From assembly GCF_042665095.1 (NCBI RefSeq), contig NZ_JBHTBV010000013.1: a stretch of 64,000 bases of DNA; one strand, given 5' to 3'. Under the pieces are notes generated by a model, which was given only the letters and a program-made list of their open reading frames with translations, searched no databases and had not been told where the DNA came from. Origin of the DNA: Gordonibacter pamelaeae (GTDB lineage: Bacteria > Actinomycetota > Coriobacteriia > Coriobacteriales > Eggerthellaceae). Below, in pieces: positions 43,910 through 52,727 of this stretch. Position 1 is the stretch's first letter, and every line of letters starts with the position of its first letter. The position numbers were made by a program, and so were the translations under genes.

Positions 43910-44526
43910 GGGCGCGGGGGCGGGGCGTTAGCCGGCGAACCGCTTCTCGCGCATCTTCTTGAAGTACGTTTTCGTGAATTCCTTGGTGCCGTTGAAGAAG
44001 CGCAGGTCGTTGGGCGAGAGGTCGCGGTTGACGCGTTTCAATTCGAGCAGTTCCATCGTGCAAAGGAAATCGGCGGCTTGGAACAGTCGGTAGTCGACAG
44101 GGTGGACGCGACGGATGTCCACCGCGTCATATGAGGAAATGGGACTCCAGATTGAGAAGTGGCGGAGAGAGCCTCCGCCTTCCTGTCGGGCCCGGATCTT
44201 TCGACCAGCCCGAATATCTGCATGATACAACGCCGAAGCATCGGGCGCAATCGAAGAAACGGTGGAGATTGACTGACGGAAACGACCTATAGGGCGGCGG
44301 TCTCGCAGGTGTTTAGTAAGGGATGACGCAGAGTCGGCATGGCCGCGCTCGACGCGCTCGGGGCCGCTCTCGACGCCTACGACGCCGCGGAGGCGTGAGG
44401 CGCGTCGCGCACCGACTGCGCAACGGGCTCCCAACAAGTGCGCTGAAGCGCCCCTTCCCGCCTTGTCGGGGAGGGGGTGTCCTCTACGATGGGTGGAAAC
44501 CCCTCCCATCGGAAAGGACGCCGCCC
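43910..44526. other. Intergenic region with gene remnants
   Basis: Contains the DUF3800 C-terminal remnant (43928-44121) and a possible 3' fragment of a plus-strand gene at 44339-44398 (19 codons, MAALDALGAALDAYDAAEA then stop). No intact gene is supported. The upstream part of the nfo-like gene begins near 44500. Confidence 0.4.
43928..44121 (-). pseudogene. C-terminal remnant of a DUF3800 family protein
   Basis: About 58 codons ending in a normal stop match the end of DUF3800 proteins: VHPVDYRLFQAADFLCT, then ELKRVNRDLS, LRFFNGTKEFTKTYFKK and a basic tail. The frame continues upstream to about 44509 without homology I can recognise and with changed composition, so the N-terminal roughly 200 residues are lost. 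DUF3800 proteins have an RNase H-like fold and often travel with mobile elements or defence loci. This is decayed rather than functional. Confidence 0.6.
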
Positions 44527-45366
44527 ATGCTCACCATCGGATGCCACCTGTCGGACCGCGACGGCTACCTCGGCATGGCCAAGGCAGCCGTGTCCATCGA
44601 CGCCAACACGTTCCAGTTCTTCACGAGAAACCCGCGCGGCGGCGCGCAGAAGGCGCTCGACCCGCACGACATCGCCGCGTTCGAGGACTATGCGCCCGAG
44701 CACGGCATCGAGGTGATCCTCGGATACGCCCCCTACACGGCGAACCCGGCCAGCGACAAGCAGGCCGAGCACGATTTCACGATGATGGTGCTGGCCGAAG
44801 ACCTTGCGCGCATGGCGGAAACGCCGCAAGCGATGTACACGCTGCAGCCCGGCAGCGCGCTTGGGAAGCCGGTGGACGAAGCGCTGGCGAGGGTTGCCGC
44901 AGCGCTGAACGACGTGATCACGCCGTCGCTGGGGACGCCCGTGCTCGTGCAGACCATGGCGGGCGAGGGCACGCAGGTGGGCAGCACGTTCGAGCAGTTG
45001 GCGAGCATCCTCGACCAAGTGGAGCTCGACGACCACGTGGGCGTGCTCTTCGACGCGTGCCGCGTGTGGGGCGCCGGCTACGACATCGTGGACGACCTGG
45101 ACGGCGTGGTGGATGAGTTCGACCGGGTCATCGGCATCGACAAGCTGCGCGCCATCCACCTCAACGACTCGAAGGACGCTCTCGGCTCGCGCAAGGACCG
45201 CCATGCGCCTATCGGCGAGGGGCGGATCGGCTTCGACGCCCTGGCAGGGCTCGTGAACCATCCGAAACTGCGCGACGTGCCGTTCTACCTGGAGGCGCCC
45301 GACGCGACGCTCAAGGAGTACGGCGAGGCCATAGGGAAGTTCCAGAAGGCCCGTGCCTCGGCTTGA
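44527..45366 (+). CDS. Endonuclease IV-like paralogue lacking four metal ligands
   Basis: A 279-residue TIM-barrel protein clearly homologous to the neighbouring Nfo (many identical stretches, for example AVSIDANTFQFFTRNPRGG). Compared with it position by position, four of the nine zinc ligands are replaced: His67 to Tyr, His107 to Gln, Glu142 to Gln and His179 to Arg. The others (Asp176, AIHLNDS His, KDRHAPIGEG Asp/His, YLEAP Glu) remain. It is unlikely to be a normal AP endonuclease; it may bind DNA, be regulatory, or have another activity. AAAGGAC precedes the ATG. The nucleotide sequence looks normal otherwise, with no stops or gaps, so it is apparently under selection. Confidence 0.8.
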   Translation: MLTIGCHLSDRDGYLGMAKAAVSIDANTFQFFTRNPRGGAQKALDPHDIAAFEDYAPEHGIEVILGYAPYTANPASDKQAEHDFTMMVLAEDLARMAETPQAMYTLQPGSALGKPVDEALARVAAALNDVITPSLGTPVLVQTMAGEGTQVGSTFEQLASILDQVELDDHVGVLFDACRVWGAGYDIVDDLDGVVDEFDRVIGIDKLRAIHLNDSKDALGSRKDRHAPIGEGRIGFDALAGLVNHPKLRDVPFYLEAPDATLKEYGEAIGKFQKARASA

Positions 45367-45381
45367 GCTCGCCGCTCCATA

Positions 45382-45390
45382 TGCTACTAT
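45382..45390 (+). promoter_or_regulatory. Extended -10 promoter of nfo
   Basis: TGC-TACTAT lies about 38 bases before the nfo start, so this copy may be transcribed separately from the paralogue. Confidence 0.5.
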
Positions 45391-45427
45391 ATGCGTCACG
45401 ATTAAACCACCGGAAAGGATACGGCCC

Positions 45428-46264
45428 ATGTTCACCATCGGATGCCACCTCTCGAGCGCAAAAGGCTACCTCCACATGGCGAAGACGGCCGTGTCCATCG
45501 ATGCCAACACGTTCCAGTTCTTCACGCGCAACCCGCGCGGCGGGCGCGCGAAGGCCATCGACCCGAAGGACGTGGCGGCATGCGCGGCCTATGCGCCCGA
45601 GCACGGCATCGAGCGCATCCTGGCGCACGCGCCCTACACGCTGAACCCCGCCTCCGACAAGCAGCAGACGCGCGACTTCGCGCTCATGGTGCTGGCCGAG
45701 GATCTGGGGCGCATGGAGGAGACGCCGCACCAGCTGTACAACATGCATCCCGGCAGCGCCACCGGCCAGACGCACGAGGAGGCCATCGCGAAGATCGCCG
45801 ACGCGCTCAACCAGTCGCTTCTGCCGCACCAGACCACGACGCTGCTCTTGGAGACGATGGCGGGGAAGGGCAGCGAGGTCGGTGGCACGTTCGAGGAGCT
45901 GGCGGCCATCATCGCGCAGGTGGATCTGGACGGCCACGTGGGCGTGTGCCTGGACACGTGCCACGTCTGGGACGCCGGCTACGACATCGTCGGCGACCTC
46001 GACGGCGTGCTCGACGAGTTCGACCGCGTGATCGGCCTCGATCGCCTGCACGCCATCCACCTCAACGACTCCCAGAACGCGCGCGGCTCGCACAAGGACC
46101 GCCATGCGCGCATCGGCGAGGGGCAGATCGGCCTCGAGGCGCTCGCCGCCGTCACGAACAACCCGCGCCTGCGGGACCTGCCGTTCTACCTGGAGACGCC
46201 CAACCCCGAGCTCTCCGGCTTCGCCGAGGAGATCGCGCTTCTGCGCAGCGCGCACGAAGGATAG
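45428..46264 (+). CDS. nfo: Deoxyribonuclease IV (endonuclease IV)
   Basis: A 278-residue AP endonuclease that incises 5' of abasic sites in base excision repair. All expected metal ligands are present: His67 (LAHAPY), His107 (MHPGS), Glu142 (LLLETMAGKG), Asp176/His179 (LDTCHVWDAGYD), the AIHLNDS His, the Asp/His pair in KDRHARIGEG, and the terminal YLETP Glu. This copy has an intact active site, unlike the paralogue just upstream. It begins after a GGAAAGGA ribosome site and converges with the EAL gene nine bases beyond its stop. Confidence 0.93.
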   Translation: MFTIGCHLSSAKGYLHMAKTAVSIDANTFQFFTRNPRGGRAKAIDPKDVAACAAYAPEHGIERILAHAPYTLNPASDKQQTRDFALMVLAEDLGRMEETPHQLYNMHPGSATGQTHEEAIAKIADALNQSLLPHQTTTLLLETMAGKGSEVGGTFEELAAIIAQVDLDGHVGVCLDTCHVWDAGYDIVGDLDGVLDEFDRVIGLDRLHAIHLNDSQNARGSHKDRHARIGEGQIGLEALAAVTNNPRLRDLPFYLETPNPELSGFAEEIALLRSAHEG

Positions 46265-46273
46265 GCCGCGCGC

Positions 46274-47353
46274 CTACTCCGCGCATCCCTCGTGCGGCTC
46301 CAGGACGGCGCCGTCCAGCTGGCGGTCGGACTCGGCCCTGGGCACGGGGCGCGAGTACAGGTAGCCCTGTGCGATGACGCCGTCGTCCAGCTGCAACAGC
46401 ATGGCCGCCTGCTCGCACGTCTCCACACCCTCCACGACAATGGTCACGTGCAGCTTCTCGGCGATGCCCACCACGCCCTCGAGGATGGCCCGGCTGCGCT
46501 CGCCGCTCTCGCTGCTCATGAGGAACGTGCGGTCCAGCTTCAGCACGTCTATCGTCAGGTCCTGCAACGTGCCCAGCGACGAGTAGCCGCTGCCGAAGTC
46601 GTCGATGGATATGCGGAAGCCCAGGTCCTTCAGCTGGCGGCAGATGGCCTTCGCGCGCTCCAGGTCCTCCATGACGATGTTCTCCGTCAGCTCCAGCTCT
46701 ATGAGGTCGACCGGCACCGCGTACTCGTCGACGATGGCCCTCACCCTCTCGGGAAACCCGTCCCGCTGCAGGTGCAGGCGCGAGAAGTTGCATGCGATGG
46801 GCACGACGGGCAGCCCTTGGGCCAACCGCTCCTCCAGGCGGGTGCAAGCTTGGCGCAGCACATGCAGGTCGATCTCGGTCACGAAGCCGTTCTTCTCGAA
46901 CAGCGGGATGAAGTCGTTCGGCTGCACGATGCCGCGCTGGGGCGATTCCCAGCGCACGAGCGCCTCGAGGCCGACGATGCGGTTCGTGGCCAGCTCGACC
47001 TTCGGCTGGTAGTAGGCCGTGAACTCGCCCTGCTCCAGCGCGGTGCGCGCCAGCGCCACCACCGCGCGCTCGGCCACGTCGCGATCCTTCATGTCGGCCG
47101 TGTAGAGCGCCGCCTCGCTCGCCGACGTCTCGCCCACGCTGTCGCGCGCGTAGCGGGTGCAGTCCATGAGCTCGGCCAGGGCCTGCGCATCCAGCCGGCG
47201 CGACCCGTCCGGACGCTCCACGATGCAGGCGCCGGCGTGCAGGAGCAGGCGGTGCGAGTGGGAGCGCAGCACGTCCAGGTTGTTGAAGCGGCGGTCCAGC
47301 TCCGCGAACTGCTCGAGGAAATCCTCCCAACCGTTCCACTGCACCAGCACCAC
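46274..47353 (-). CDS. EAL-domain part of a frameshifted cyclic-di-GMP sensor protein
   Basis: 359 codons in this frame. The first about 100 residues finish a GGDEF domain whose motif, read upstream in frame, is degenerate (TADEF instead of GGDEF). The rest is an EAL phosphodiesterase with the full catalytic set: EALVRW, LTEN, DDFGSGYSS, KLDR, EGVET and QGYLYSRP. The protein is therefore predicted to degrade c-di-GMP. The frame is open upstream of its first ATG: LLGELERDGEHHAHITADEF continues the GGDEF domain that the next entry begins. The two were probably one gene split by loss of one T at 47409-47412. Confidence 0.8.
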   Translation of the reverse strand: MVLVQWNGWEDFLEQFAELDRRFNNLDVLRSHSHRLLLHAGACIVERPDGSRRLDAQALAELMDCTRYARDSVGETSASEAALYTADMKDRDVAERAVVALARTALEQGEFTAYYQPKVELATNRIVGLEALVRWESPQRGIVQPNDFIPLFEKNGFVTEIDLHVLRQACTRLEERLAQGLPVVPIACNFSRLHLQRDGFPERVRAIVDEYAVPVDLIELELTENIVMEDLERAKAICRQLKDLGFRISIDDFGSGYSSLGTLQDLTIDVLKLDRTFLMSSESGERSRAILEGVVGIAEKLHVTIVVEGVETCEQAAMLLQLDDGVIAQGYLYSRPVPRAESDRQLDGAVLEPHEGCAE

Positions 47354-47406
47354 GAACTCGTCTGCAGTGATGTGCGCGTGGTGCTCGCCGTCGCGTTCAA
47401 GCTCGC

Positions 47407-49296
47407 CTAAAAGCTGGTGAGCGCCTTCAGCAGCCGGTCGCCCTCCGCATAGCCGAACGCGGCGTTGAAGCTCTTGAAGCGTACGATGTCCAGGTACACG
47501 ATGGCGTGCTCCCCGCTGCCGGCATGCTCGAGCACGCCGGCAGCACCCGTGCGGAAGCGGGCGAGCGTCCAGCCGCCCGTGAGCGGGTCGGTGAAGGACA
47601 GCTCCTCGATGTGGCGCGCCGTGCGCAGCTTCGTGCGGCCCAGGTAGAGCGCGCCGGCCAAGAGCACCCCGAACAGCGCCACGAGCCCCGAGATGATCTG
47701 CAGCGGGTACTGGCGCAGGAAGTCCAGCGGCGTGGTGGGGTGGACGGCCAGCGAGCTCTGCGACACCCAGGTGGTCATCTTGCTCTCCGCCGTGTACTGC
47801 ACGCAGCGGTCAAGCACGCTCAGCAGGCGCGCGTCGGCGGTCCCCGCCACGCCGATGCTCATGGCGTTCGTGTAGTCGGTGACGGTGGTGACGGTAAGCG
47901 ACTCGTACTGCGATTCGGCCAGCAGGTAGTTCGCCACGTGCGTGTCGGCATAGGCTGCATCGGCGGCGCCCGTCAGCACGGCATTGACGCACTGCTTCGG
48001 CGTGTCGAAGTACAGCACCTCGTCCCCCACGTGCTGGCGCTCCATCTCGGCAGCCAGGGCGAAGCCCCGCGGCAGGGCGATGCGCGAGCCTTCGGAGGGG
48101 GAGTTCGGCCCCACGATGAGGGCCATGGGGTCGCGCAGGTAGGGGCCGGTGGTGGACACGATGCCCTTCGTGGCCTCGTCGGCGTCGCGGTCCACGCCGG
48201 CCACGAGGTCCACCTCGCCGCTCTCCACCATGGCGAAGGCGTCGTCGTGGCGGTCGACGGGCACGAACTCGAACGTGAGGCCCGTCACGCGCGAGATGTC
48301 CTCGAACAGCCGTGCCGCGGCGCCGTCGAACGCGCCCGTCTCGGGGTCGGTGTAGGACAGCGGCATGCGGAACGCGTCGTAGGCCACCCGCAGCGTGGGC
48401 GCGGATGCGAGGTAGGCGTACTCGTCCTCGGTGAACACGGGATCTTGGTCGGTGTTGATGCCGAAATAACGGTTGTACAGCAGCGTGGAGAAGCTGGGGT
48501 CGCGCAGCTGGAGGCGGTTCATGGCGGCGGTCAGCTCCTGCTCGAGCACGGCGCGGTCGAGCGGGAATGCGAAGTGGATGGGCTCGGGCGAGAACTGCGC
48601 GATCGTGCGGAAGCGCGAGTTGCTTCCCAGGTAGGTGATGGCGATGGCGTCGAGCGTGCCGTCGTCGAGCGCGCCCAGGAGGTCGTCTGTCTCCAGGAGC
48701 TCCACCACGTCCACGTCGAAGCCGTTGTCCTGCGCGTACTGCGCGAACGCCCGGGCATCCTGGCTGTCCTCGATCACCCCCACGCGCATGCCCGAGAACG
48801 CGGCGAAGTCCTCGTAGGCGTAGCGCTGATCGTCAAGGCGCACGTTGAGCGTGGTGTAGATGCTGCACATGGGCTCGGCCGAGAACAGCATGCGGTCCGT
48901 GCGCTCCTCGGTGTAGTACACGGCGGGGAGCAGGTCGATCTCGCCGCTCTCCAGCGCATCGTAGGCTTCGGCCCAGCCGGTGAAGTCCACGTACTCGTAC
49001 GTCCAGTCCACGTAGCGTCGCAGCTCTTCCAGGTAGTCTATGTTGTAGCCTGCGAGCTGGCCGGCCTCGTCGTACGACATGTAGTCGCCGTCCTCGTAGC
49101 AGCCCACGCGCACGATGCGCCTGCTGTCCGCCGGGTCCTCGTCGGCGAAGGCGGGCATGCCGAAGGCTCCCGGTAGCGCAAGCAGTGCCGCAACGAGTGC
49201 GAGCAGCAAAAGCGGCAGGGGCATCCCATTCCGATGCCGGTTCCGCGCGTCTTCTCCTCCGTGTGCTATGGCCCGCTCCGATCCGCTCCGACGCAT
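47407..49296 (-). CDS. Sensor part of the frameshifted GGDEF-EAL protein
   Basis: About 629 codons in this frame. A hydrophobic signal/anchor (PLPLLLLALVAALLALPG) is followed by two periplasmic-binding-like (SBP_bac_3) domains, a transmembrane helix (IISGLVALFGVLLAGALYLG), and the beginning of a GGDEF domain (SFTDPLTGG, YLDIVRFKSFN). It stops at TAG 47407-47409 inside the GGDEF fold. If the T run were 5 instead of 4, the reading would join the EAL gene. The start is uncertain: ATG 49296 (AGGAG just before) or ATG 49326. Full length would be a membrane sensor for small ligands controlling c-di-GMP. Confidence 0.7.
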   Translation of the reverse strand: MRRSGSERAIAHGGEDARNRHRNGMPLPLLLLALVAALLALPGAFGMPAFADEDPADSRRIVRVGCYEDGDYMSYDEAGQLAGYNIDYLEELRRYVDWTYEYVDFTGWAEAYDALESGEIDLLPAVYYTEERTDRMLFSAEPMCSIYTTLNVRLDDQRYAYEDFAAFSGMRVGVIEDSQDARAFAQYAQDNGFDVDVVELLETDDLLGALDDGTLDAIAITYLGSNSRFRTIAQFSPEPIHFAFPLDRAVLEQELTAAMNRLQLRDPSFSTLLYNRYFGINTDQDPVFTEDEYAYLASAPTLRVAYDAFRMPLSYTDPETGAFDGAAARLFEDISRVTGLTFEFVPVDRHDDAFAMVESGEVDLVAGVDRDADEATKGIVSTTGPYLRDPMALIVGPNSPSEGSRIALPRGFALAAEMERQHVGDEVLYFDTPKQCVNAVLTGAADAAYADTHVANYLLAESQYESLTVTTVTDYTNAMSIGVAGTADARLLSVLDRCVQYTAESKMTTWVSQSSLAVHPTTPLDFLRQYPLQIISGLVALFGVLLAGALYLGRTKLRTARHIEELSFTDPLTGGWTLARFRTGAAGVLEHAGSGEHAIVYLDIVRFKSFNAAFGYAEGDRLLKALTSF

Positions 49297-49442
49297 TCTC
49301 CTGCGTCCTCGCTCGTACGATACCATATTTGCGCGGTTGTGGAGCCAAGGCGAGGGGGCGGCGTACGGCCCGCACGCGAATCGCAGCGCTGGGAAGCGGA
49401 AAAGAAATGGCCGGTTCGTCTCCGAACCGGCCATCAAGTTGA

Positions 49443-49518
49443 TGGTGGAGCTTAGGGGGATCGAACCCCTGACCTCATGGCTGCCAGCCATGCGCTCTCC
49501 CAGCTGAGCTAAAGCCCC
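49443..49518 (-). tRNA. tRNA-Ala (anticodon GGC)
   Basis: A 76-base cloverleaf: acceptor GGGGCTT paired with AAGCTCC (G-U allowed), D arm GCTCAGCTGGGAGAGC, anticodon stem CATGG/CCATG with loop CTGGCAG (anticodon GGC), T arm GGGGTTCGATCCCC, and encoded CCA. It reads GCC/GCU alanine codons. Confidence 0.95.
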
Positions 49519-49535
49519 GAAAAAGTGCGAAACCT

Positions 49536-49563
49536 AGTATAACGGAAGCGCGCACAGGGTCAA
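49536..49563 (-). promoter_or_regulatory. Promoter of tRNA-Ala
   Basis: On the minus strand, TTGACC and TATACT are separated by 16 bases, about 17 bases before the tRNA. It overlaps the last codons of the LuxR gene, so the tRNA has its own strong promoter. Confidence 0.7.
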
Positions 49564-51053
49564 GCATCATTTTCAAGAATTTCCTCGTTTTCGGAAGATG
49601 GCGAGAACGAGCGCCTCCGATTGTCCACGTACGCGCGCAAATCGTGCACGTTGTGCACATCGAGTTTCGCATAGATACTGTGCAGATGCGTCTTCACCGT
49701 GTTGGGCGCGATGAACAGCGCCTCGGCCACGTCGGCGCGCGACTCGCCCGCCACGATGCGCCGCAGCACCTCGAACTCGCGCTGCGTGAGGCTGAAGTCC
49801 TCGGCGACGATCTGGCAGGCGCGATGGGCGTTCGTGCCGTCGTCGGGGCCGCCCGGCCGCACGAAGCCCCAGCCGGTACGCAGGTTGGCGGCGTTGGACA
49901 GCAGCAGGGCTGCCATGACGAAGCAGAAGGCGGCGGTGCACAGCAGCGCGTTCCAGCCCACGCCGCCCGGTAGCAGCTGCAGCAGGGCGGCTCCCAGCAC
50001 CGCCCCCAGCGTCCGTCCGGCCATGAGCGAGGTGGTGGGGCAGGCCGCCACCCAGGTAGCCGGTTGGCGGCAGTTCTTGATGAGGTACGATCCCAGCCCC
50101 CACAGCACCAGGTCGAGGTACAAAAACCCCGTCACCTGCATCACCGCGCCCGGCGCACCCAGCGGGGCGCCCGCGATGCCGGCGCACAGCAGCCCCAGCC
50201 CCACGAGCGGGAACCCGATCTGGTACACCGAGCGGTTGAAGTCGAGCTTGCATACCAGCATCGTGGCCAGGGTGAGCATGGCGGCCAGCAGATAGCCCGC
50301 CACGTTCCATGCGGGTGCGAACGGCCCGCCGACGCACGCGAGGGCTACGAGCAGGCCGGCGGCGACGCCCTGGGCCACGGAGGTGACGATGAACCGGTAG
50401 GGAACGAGCACCTCGGCCTCGGGCTCCTCGAAGCGCGTTTTGCGGGAGCGGTACACGTTCCGCCGCGCGCGGCTGAACGAGGCGGCAAGCACGAGCGGCA
50501 GCGCGAACGCCGCCATCCAGCGCCCCTGCGGCACCGGCAAGAGGGTCAGCGCCAGGTAGAGCAGGCCGGCGGCGAATGCGGCGGATACGCCGAACGTGAG
50601 CGTCTGGGTCATGCCGAGGGCGCCCATAATGCGCGCCATCTCGATGTGCACGCCGATGAGCCCCGCCGCCACCAGCGCGATGCCCAGCCCGCGGCACGCG
50701 GAAGCCAGCGCCGCGTTGCCCACGCCGCCCAGCTCGCGCAGCAGCAGCAGGAACAGCCCGAGCATGAGGCAGGCTATGAGCAGCCCCAAGTACCAGCTGT
50801 GGTCGTGGAACGTCAGCCGGCGGAACAGCATGGCGAAGGCCAGGCACACCAGGGAGCAGGCCAGGAACAGCAGCGTGCAGGCGGGCAGCGCCAGGCCGCC
50901 CACGACGAACGTGCCCGGCAGCAGGAACGTTTCCATGAGCAGCAGCACCGCAAGCAGTTTGTAAGAGGTCAAAGCGATGAACAGGGAGGGGATGGTGCGT
51001 ACGCCGAGGGCCATCCTTCTCAAGTCGCTTTGCCGGTAACGAGCGCGCTCCAT
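49560..51053 (-). CDS. LuxR-type regulator with a polytopic membrane N-terminal domain
   Basis: 497 residues. About ten to twelve hydrophobic helices cover residues 15-400. A C-terminal LuxR/GerE helix-turn-helix (about 425-490) reads LTQREFEVLRRIVAGESRAD, AEALFIAPNTVKTHLHSIYAKLDV. This layout (MFS-like membrane half plus LuxR DNA-binding half) is greatly expanded in Eggerthella relatives and often sits beside the reductase or transporter it controls. The ATG 51053 is chosen for AAGGAGG six bases upstream. Neighbours do not reveal the target; the ligand is unknown. Confidence 0.85.
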   Translation of the reverse strand: MERARYRQSDLRRMALGVRTIPSLFIALTSYKLLAVLLLMETFLLPGTFVVGGLALPACTLLFLACSLVCLAFAMLFRRLTFHDHSWYLGLLIACLMLGLFLLLLRELGGVGNAALASACRGLGIALVAAGLIGVHIEMARIMGALGMTQTLTFGVSAAFAAGLLYLALTLLPVPQGRWMAAFALPLVLAASFSRARRNVYRSRKTRFEEPEAEVLVPYRFIVTSVAQGVAAGLLVALACVGGPFAPAWNVAGYLLAAMLTLATMLVCKLDFNRSVYQIGFPLVGLGLLCAGIAGAPLGAPGAVMQVTGFLYLDLVLWGLGSYLIKNCRQPATWVAACPTTSLMAGRTLGAVLGAALLQLLPGGVGWNALLCTAAFCFVMAALLLSNAANLRTGWGFVRPGGPDDGTNAHRACQIVAEDFSLTQREFEVLRRIVAGESRADVAEALFIAPNTVKTHLHSIYAKLDVHNVHDLRAYVDNRRRSFSPSSENEEILENDA

Positions 51054-51270
51054 AATAGCCTCCTTGAGAGAGCGTGCGGCCGGCTTTGCGCTTGGAACAT
51101 CCCCATCCCATACGCGACGGCGTTTATTCAACTGGTTCCAGTATACGACACGGCGCGCCCACGCGCCTCAAGGTTTCGGTTTTCCGGCAAGGCGGCGGCT
51201 TGCCCTATAATAGGGGGGAGAAAAGGAAGCGAGGCGGGCCGCCGGGGAGAAACCGAGGCGGCCCGCTGGC

Positions 51271-51825
51271 ATGAGGCGCATGGGCGCGGGCGGAGGCGGC
51301 ATGGCGGCAGATCGGGGAGCGACGGCACCAGGGGGCGTGCGCCGGATGGGCGGGGCGCAAACGCGCGTGCGGCCGGCACCGCTCGGCGCGGACGGAAAGC
51401 CCATGTCGGTATGGCAGGTGTGGCTCAAGCGCCTGTGCGTTGTCATGATCGTATGGGCTGTGCTGGAGCTGGTGTTCGGCGCGGCGTTCTGGGCGGTCGG
51501 GTCGGTGGCGGATGGCGTGCGGGTCGCCGGCGTGGAGTTGCGCGACATCGCGGCCGCCGTGGGGGCCACGGCGCTTGTGGGCGCGGTGTTCAACCTGGCC
51601 ATCGGGCTGTTGGGCATCCGCGGGGCCAAGAACCCCTACAAGATCACGCTGTTCTTCTGGATAACGCTGGCCGACGCGGTGCTCACGGCCTGGGCCATGG
51701 CCAGCAACCTCTCGTCGGGCATCGTCGACGTCACCGGCATCGTGAGCGGGCTGTTCATCATCGCGCTTGCCGTGTGCACGTGGCAGGTACGCGGCCAGAC
51801 GGGCTACTTCGACGATCATCCCTAG
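51271..51825 (+). CDS. Predicted four-helix membrane protein
   Basis: 184 residues: a Gly/Arg-rich soluble leader of about 45, then four hydrophobic helices (residues about 52-75, 85-110, 121-145 and 148-170) and a short polar tail (RGQTGYFDDHP). A -10 TATAAT box at 51205-51210 is a likely promoter. The start is uncertain: ATG 51271 or a later ATG (51283, 51301); the ribosome site is weak. Its stop codon TAG lies within the CTAG target duplication of the adjacent IS remnant. No family was recognised. Confidence 0.65.
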   Translation: MRRMGAGGGGMAADRGATAPGGVRRMGGAQTRVRPAPLGADGKPMSVWQVWLKRLCVVMIVWAVLELVFGAAFWAVGSVADGVRVAGVELRDIAAAVGATALVGAVFNLAIGLLGIRGAKNPYKITLFFWITLADAVLTAWAMASNLSSGIVDVTGIVSGLFIIALAVCTWQVRGQTGYFDDHP

Positions 51826-52077
51826 GGAACCGCTGATTAATTTTCGGATTCGGCTTTTTCGCAGGGCAGGCACCCCGCGCCTGCCGCTCGATCGCGGCGT
51901 TCTCCCGGCTCTACGGCAAGCACGGGGCGCCCGCCCTGCGAAGCACGCGCGGCAGGGGCGTCGATCGGCGGTTCCCCGGGTCCGCAACGGATCGCCGCGC
52001 ATCCCGAGCGGCACGGCGCCGTGCAAGCCGGCGATCGCGCGGCGATGCCCGCCCGCATCGCCCTGTTCCTTCGGACA

Positions 52078-52270
52078 CGGTAATGGAATCGAAGAAAATT
52101 TTCGATATTTTACCGTATCGGACGACGAGGGTTCCGAAACCCCCTTCCAAGGCGAGATAATCGCCCGAATCAGCGCGAAAAGCCGGATATCGGGCGTCAA
52201 ACGGGAGGCTTCGGACGCGAAATCCCGAGGTTCGGTAATATATCGGGAAAAATTTCCGAATCCATTACCG
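52078..52270. repeat. 194-bp MITE-like element with 38-bp palindromic ends
   Basis: The ends 52078-52115 and 52233-52270 are 38-bp inverted copies of each other (starting CGGTAATGGA-TCG) with a few mismatches. Each end is itself a near-palindromic hairpin (CGGTAAT ... ATTACCG). It is AT-rich against GC-rich surroundings and has no coding frame. It sits inside the IS5-like remnant. This could be a miniature element or a structured non-coding repeat. Confidence 0.5.
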
Positions 52271-52484
52271 TAGCTCGACCTCCTACCCCATCTTGCAGGG
52301 CCGCATGCCCGCCAGCAGGGCCTTGCCCGAACCTGGGGAACCGCTGACTACCGTGCTTGAAGCCCGCGCCGCACGTCGGCGCGGCGCGGGCGAAGCGAGG
52401 CGAAGCGAGGCGAAGCGGGCTGCAGAAGACGGCCGGAATGGCGATACCGCCAGATCGGGAGAGAGGCATTCCATGGAACGCCGA

Positions 52485-52656
52485 ACACCCTCGCGGATGC
52501 CCGGAGGCCTCGCAAGCGCACGGCCAAGCGTGAGGAGCTCCTGCGCCAGATGGGCACGGCTATCCCCTGGGGACACGCTTGTAGCGCTCGTGAAACCGCA
52601 CTACTACGAAGGACGACGGGGGGCGCAAGCCTACAGGCATCGAGCGGGGAAGGCGT
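52485..52656 (+). pseudogene. Fragment of an IS5-type transposase
   Basis: About 55 codons spread over three frames resemble the start of IS5-family transposases: REELLRQMGTAIPW, LVALVKPHYYEG and GGRKPTGIERG. At least two frameshifts, and the catalytic DDE region is absent. Non-functional. Confidence 0.6.
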
Positions 52657-52727
52657 CCTTAGCAGCTCTCCCGAAAGCGATCAGATCGGTACGAGCATCA
52701 TTGATCAGCGGTTCCCTAGGCTCTGTG

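Larger units (their letters stand above)
51822..52719. mobile_element. Decayed IS5-family-like element with nested remnant
   Basis: Bounded by inverted repeats GGAACCGCTGATTAA (51826-51840) and TTGATCAGCGGTTCC (52701-52715), one mismatch, flanked by the direct repeat CTAG (51822-51825, 52716-52719). This fits the 4-bp YTAR duplications of the IS5 family. A third copy of the end (GGAACCGCTGACTA) is inside at 52337-52350. Transposase fragments lie at 52485-52656, in three frames: RKRTAKREELLRQMGTAIPW, LVALVKPHYYEG, GGRKPTGIERG; these resemble the N-terminus of IS5 transposases. It is deleted, frameshifted and inactive. Confidence 0.7.

Noticed and set aside
43928..44509. Intact 193-codon gene
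   Set aside because: Only the last roughly 58 codons resemble a protein family (DUF3800); the rest has no homology I can see and there is no good start.
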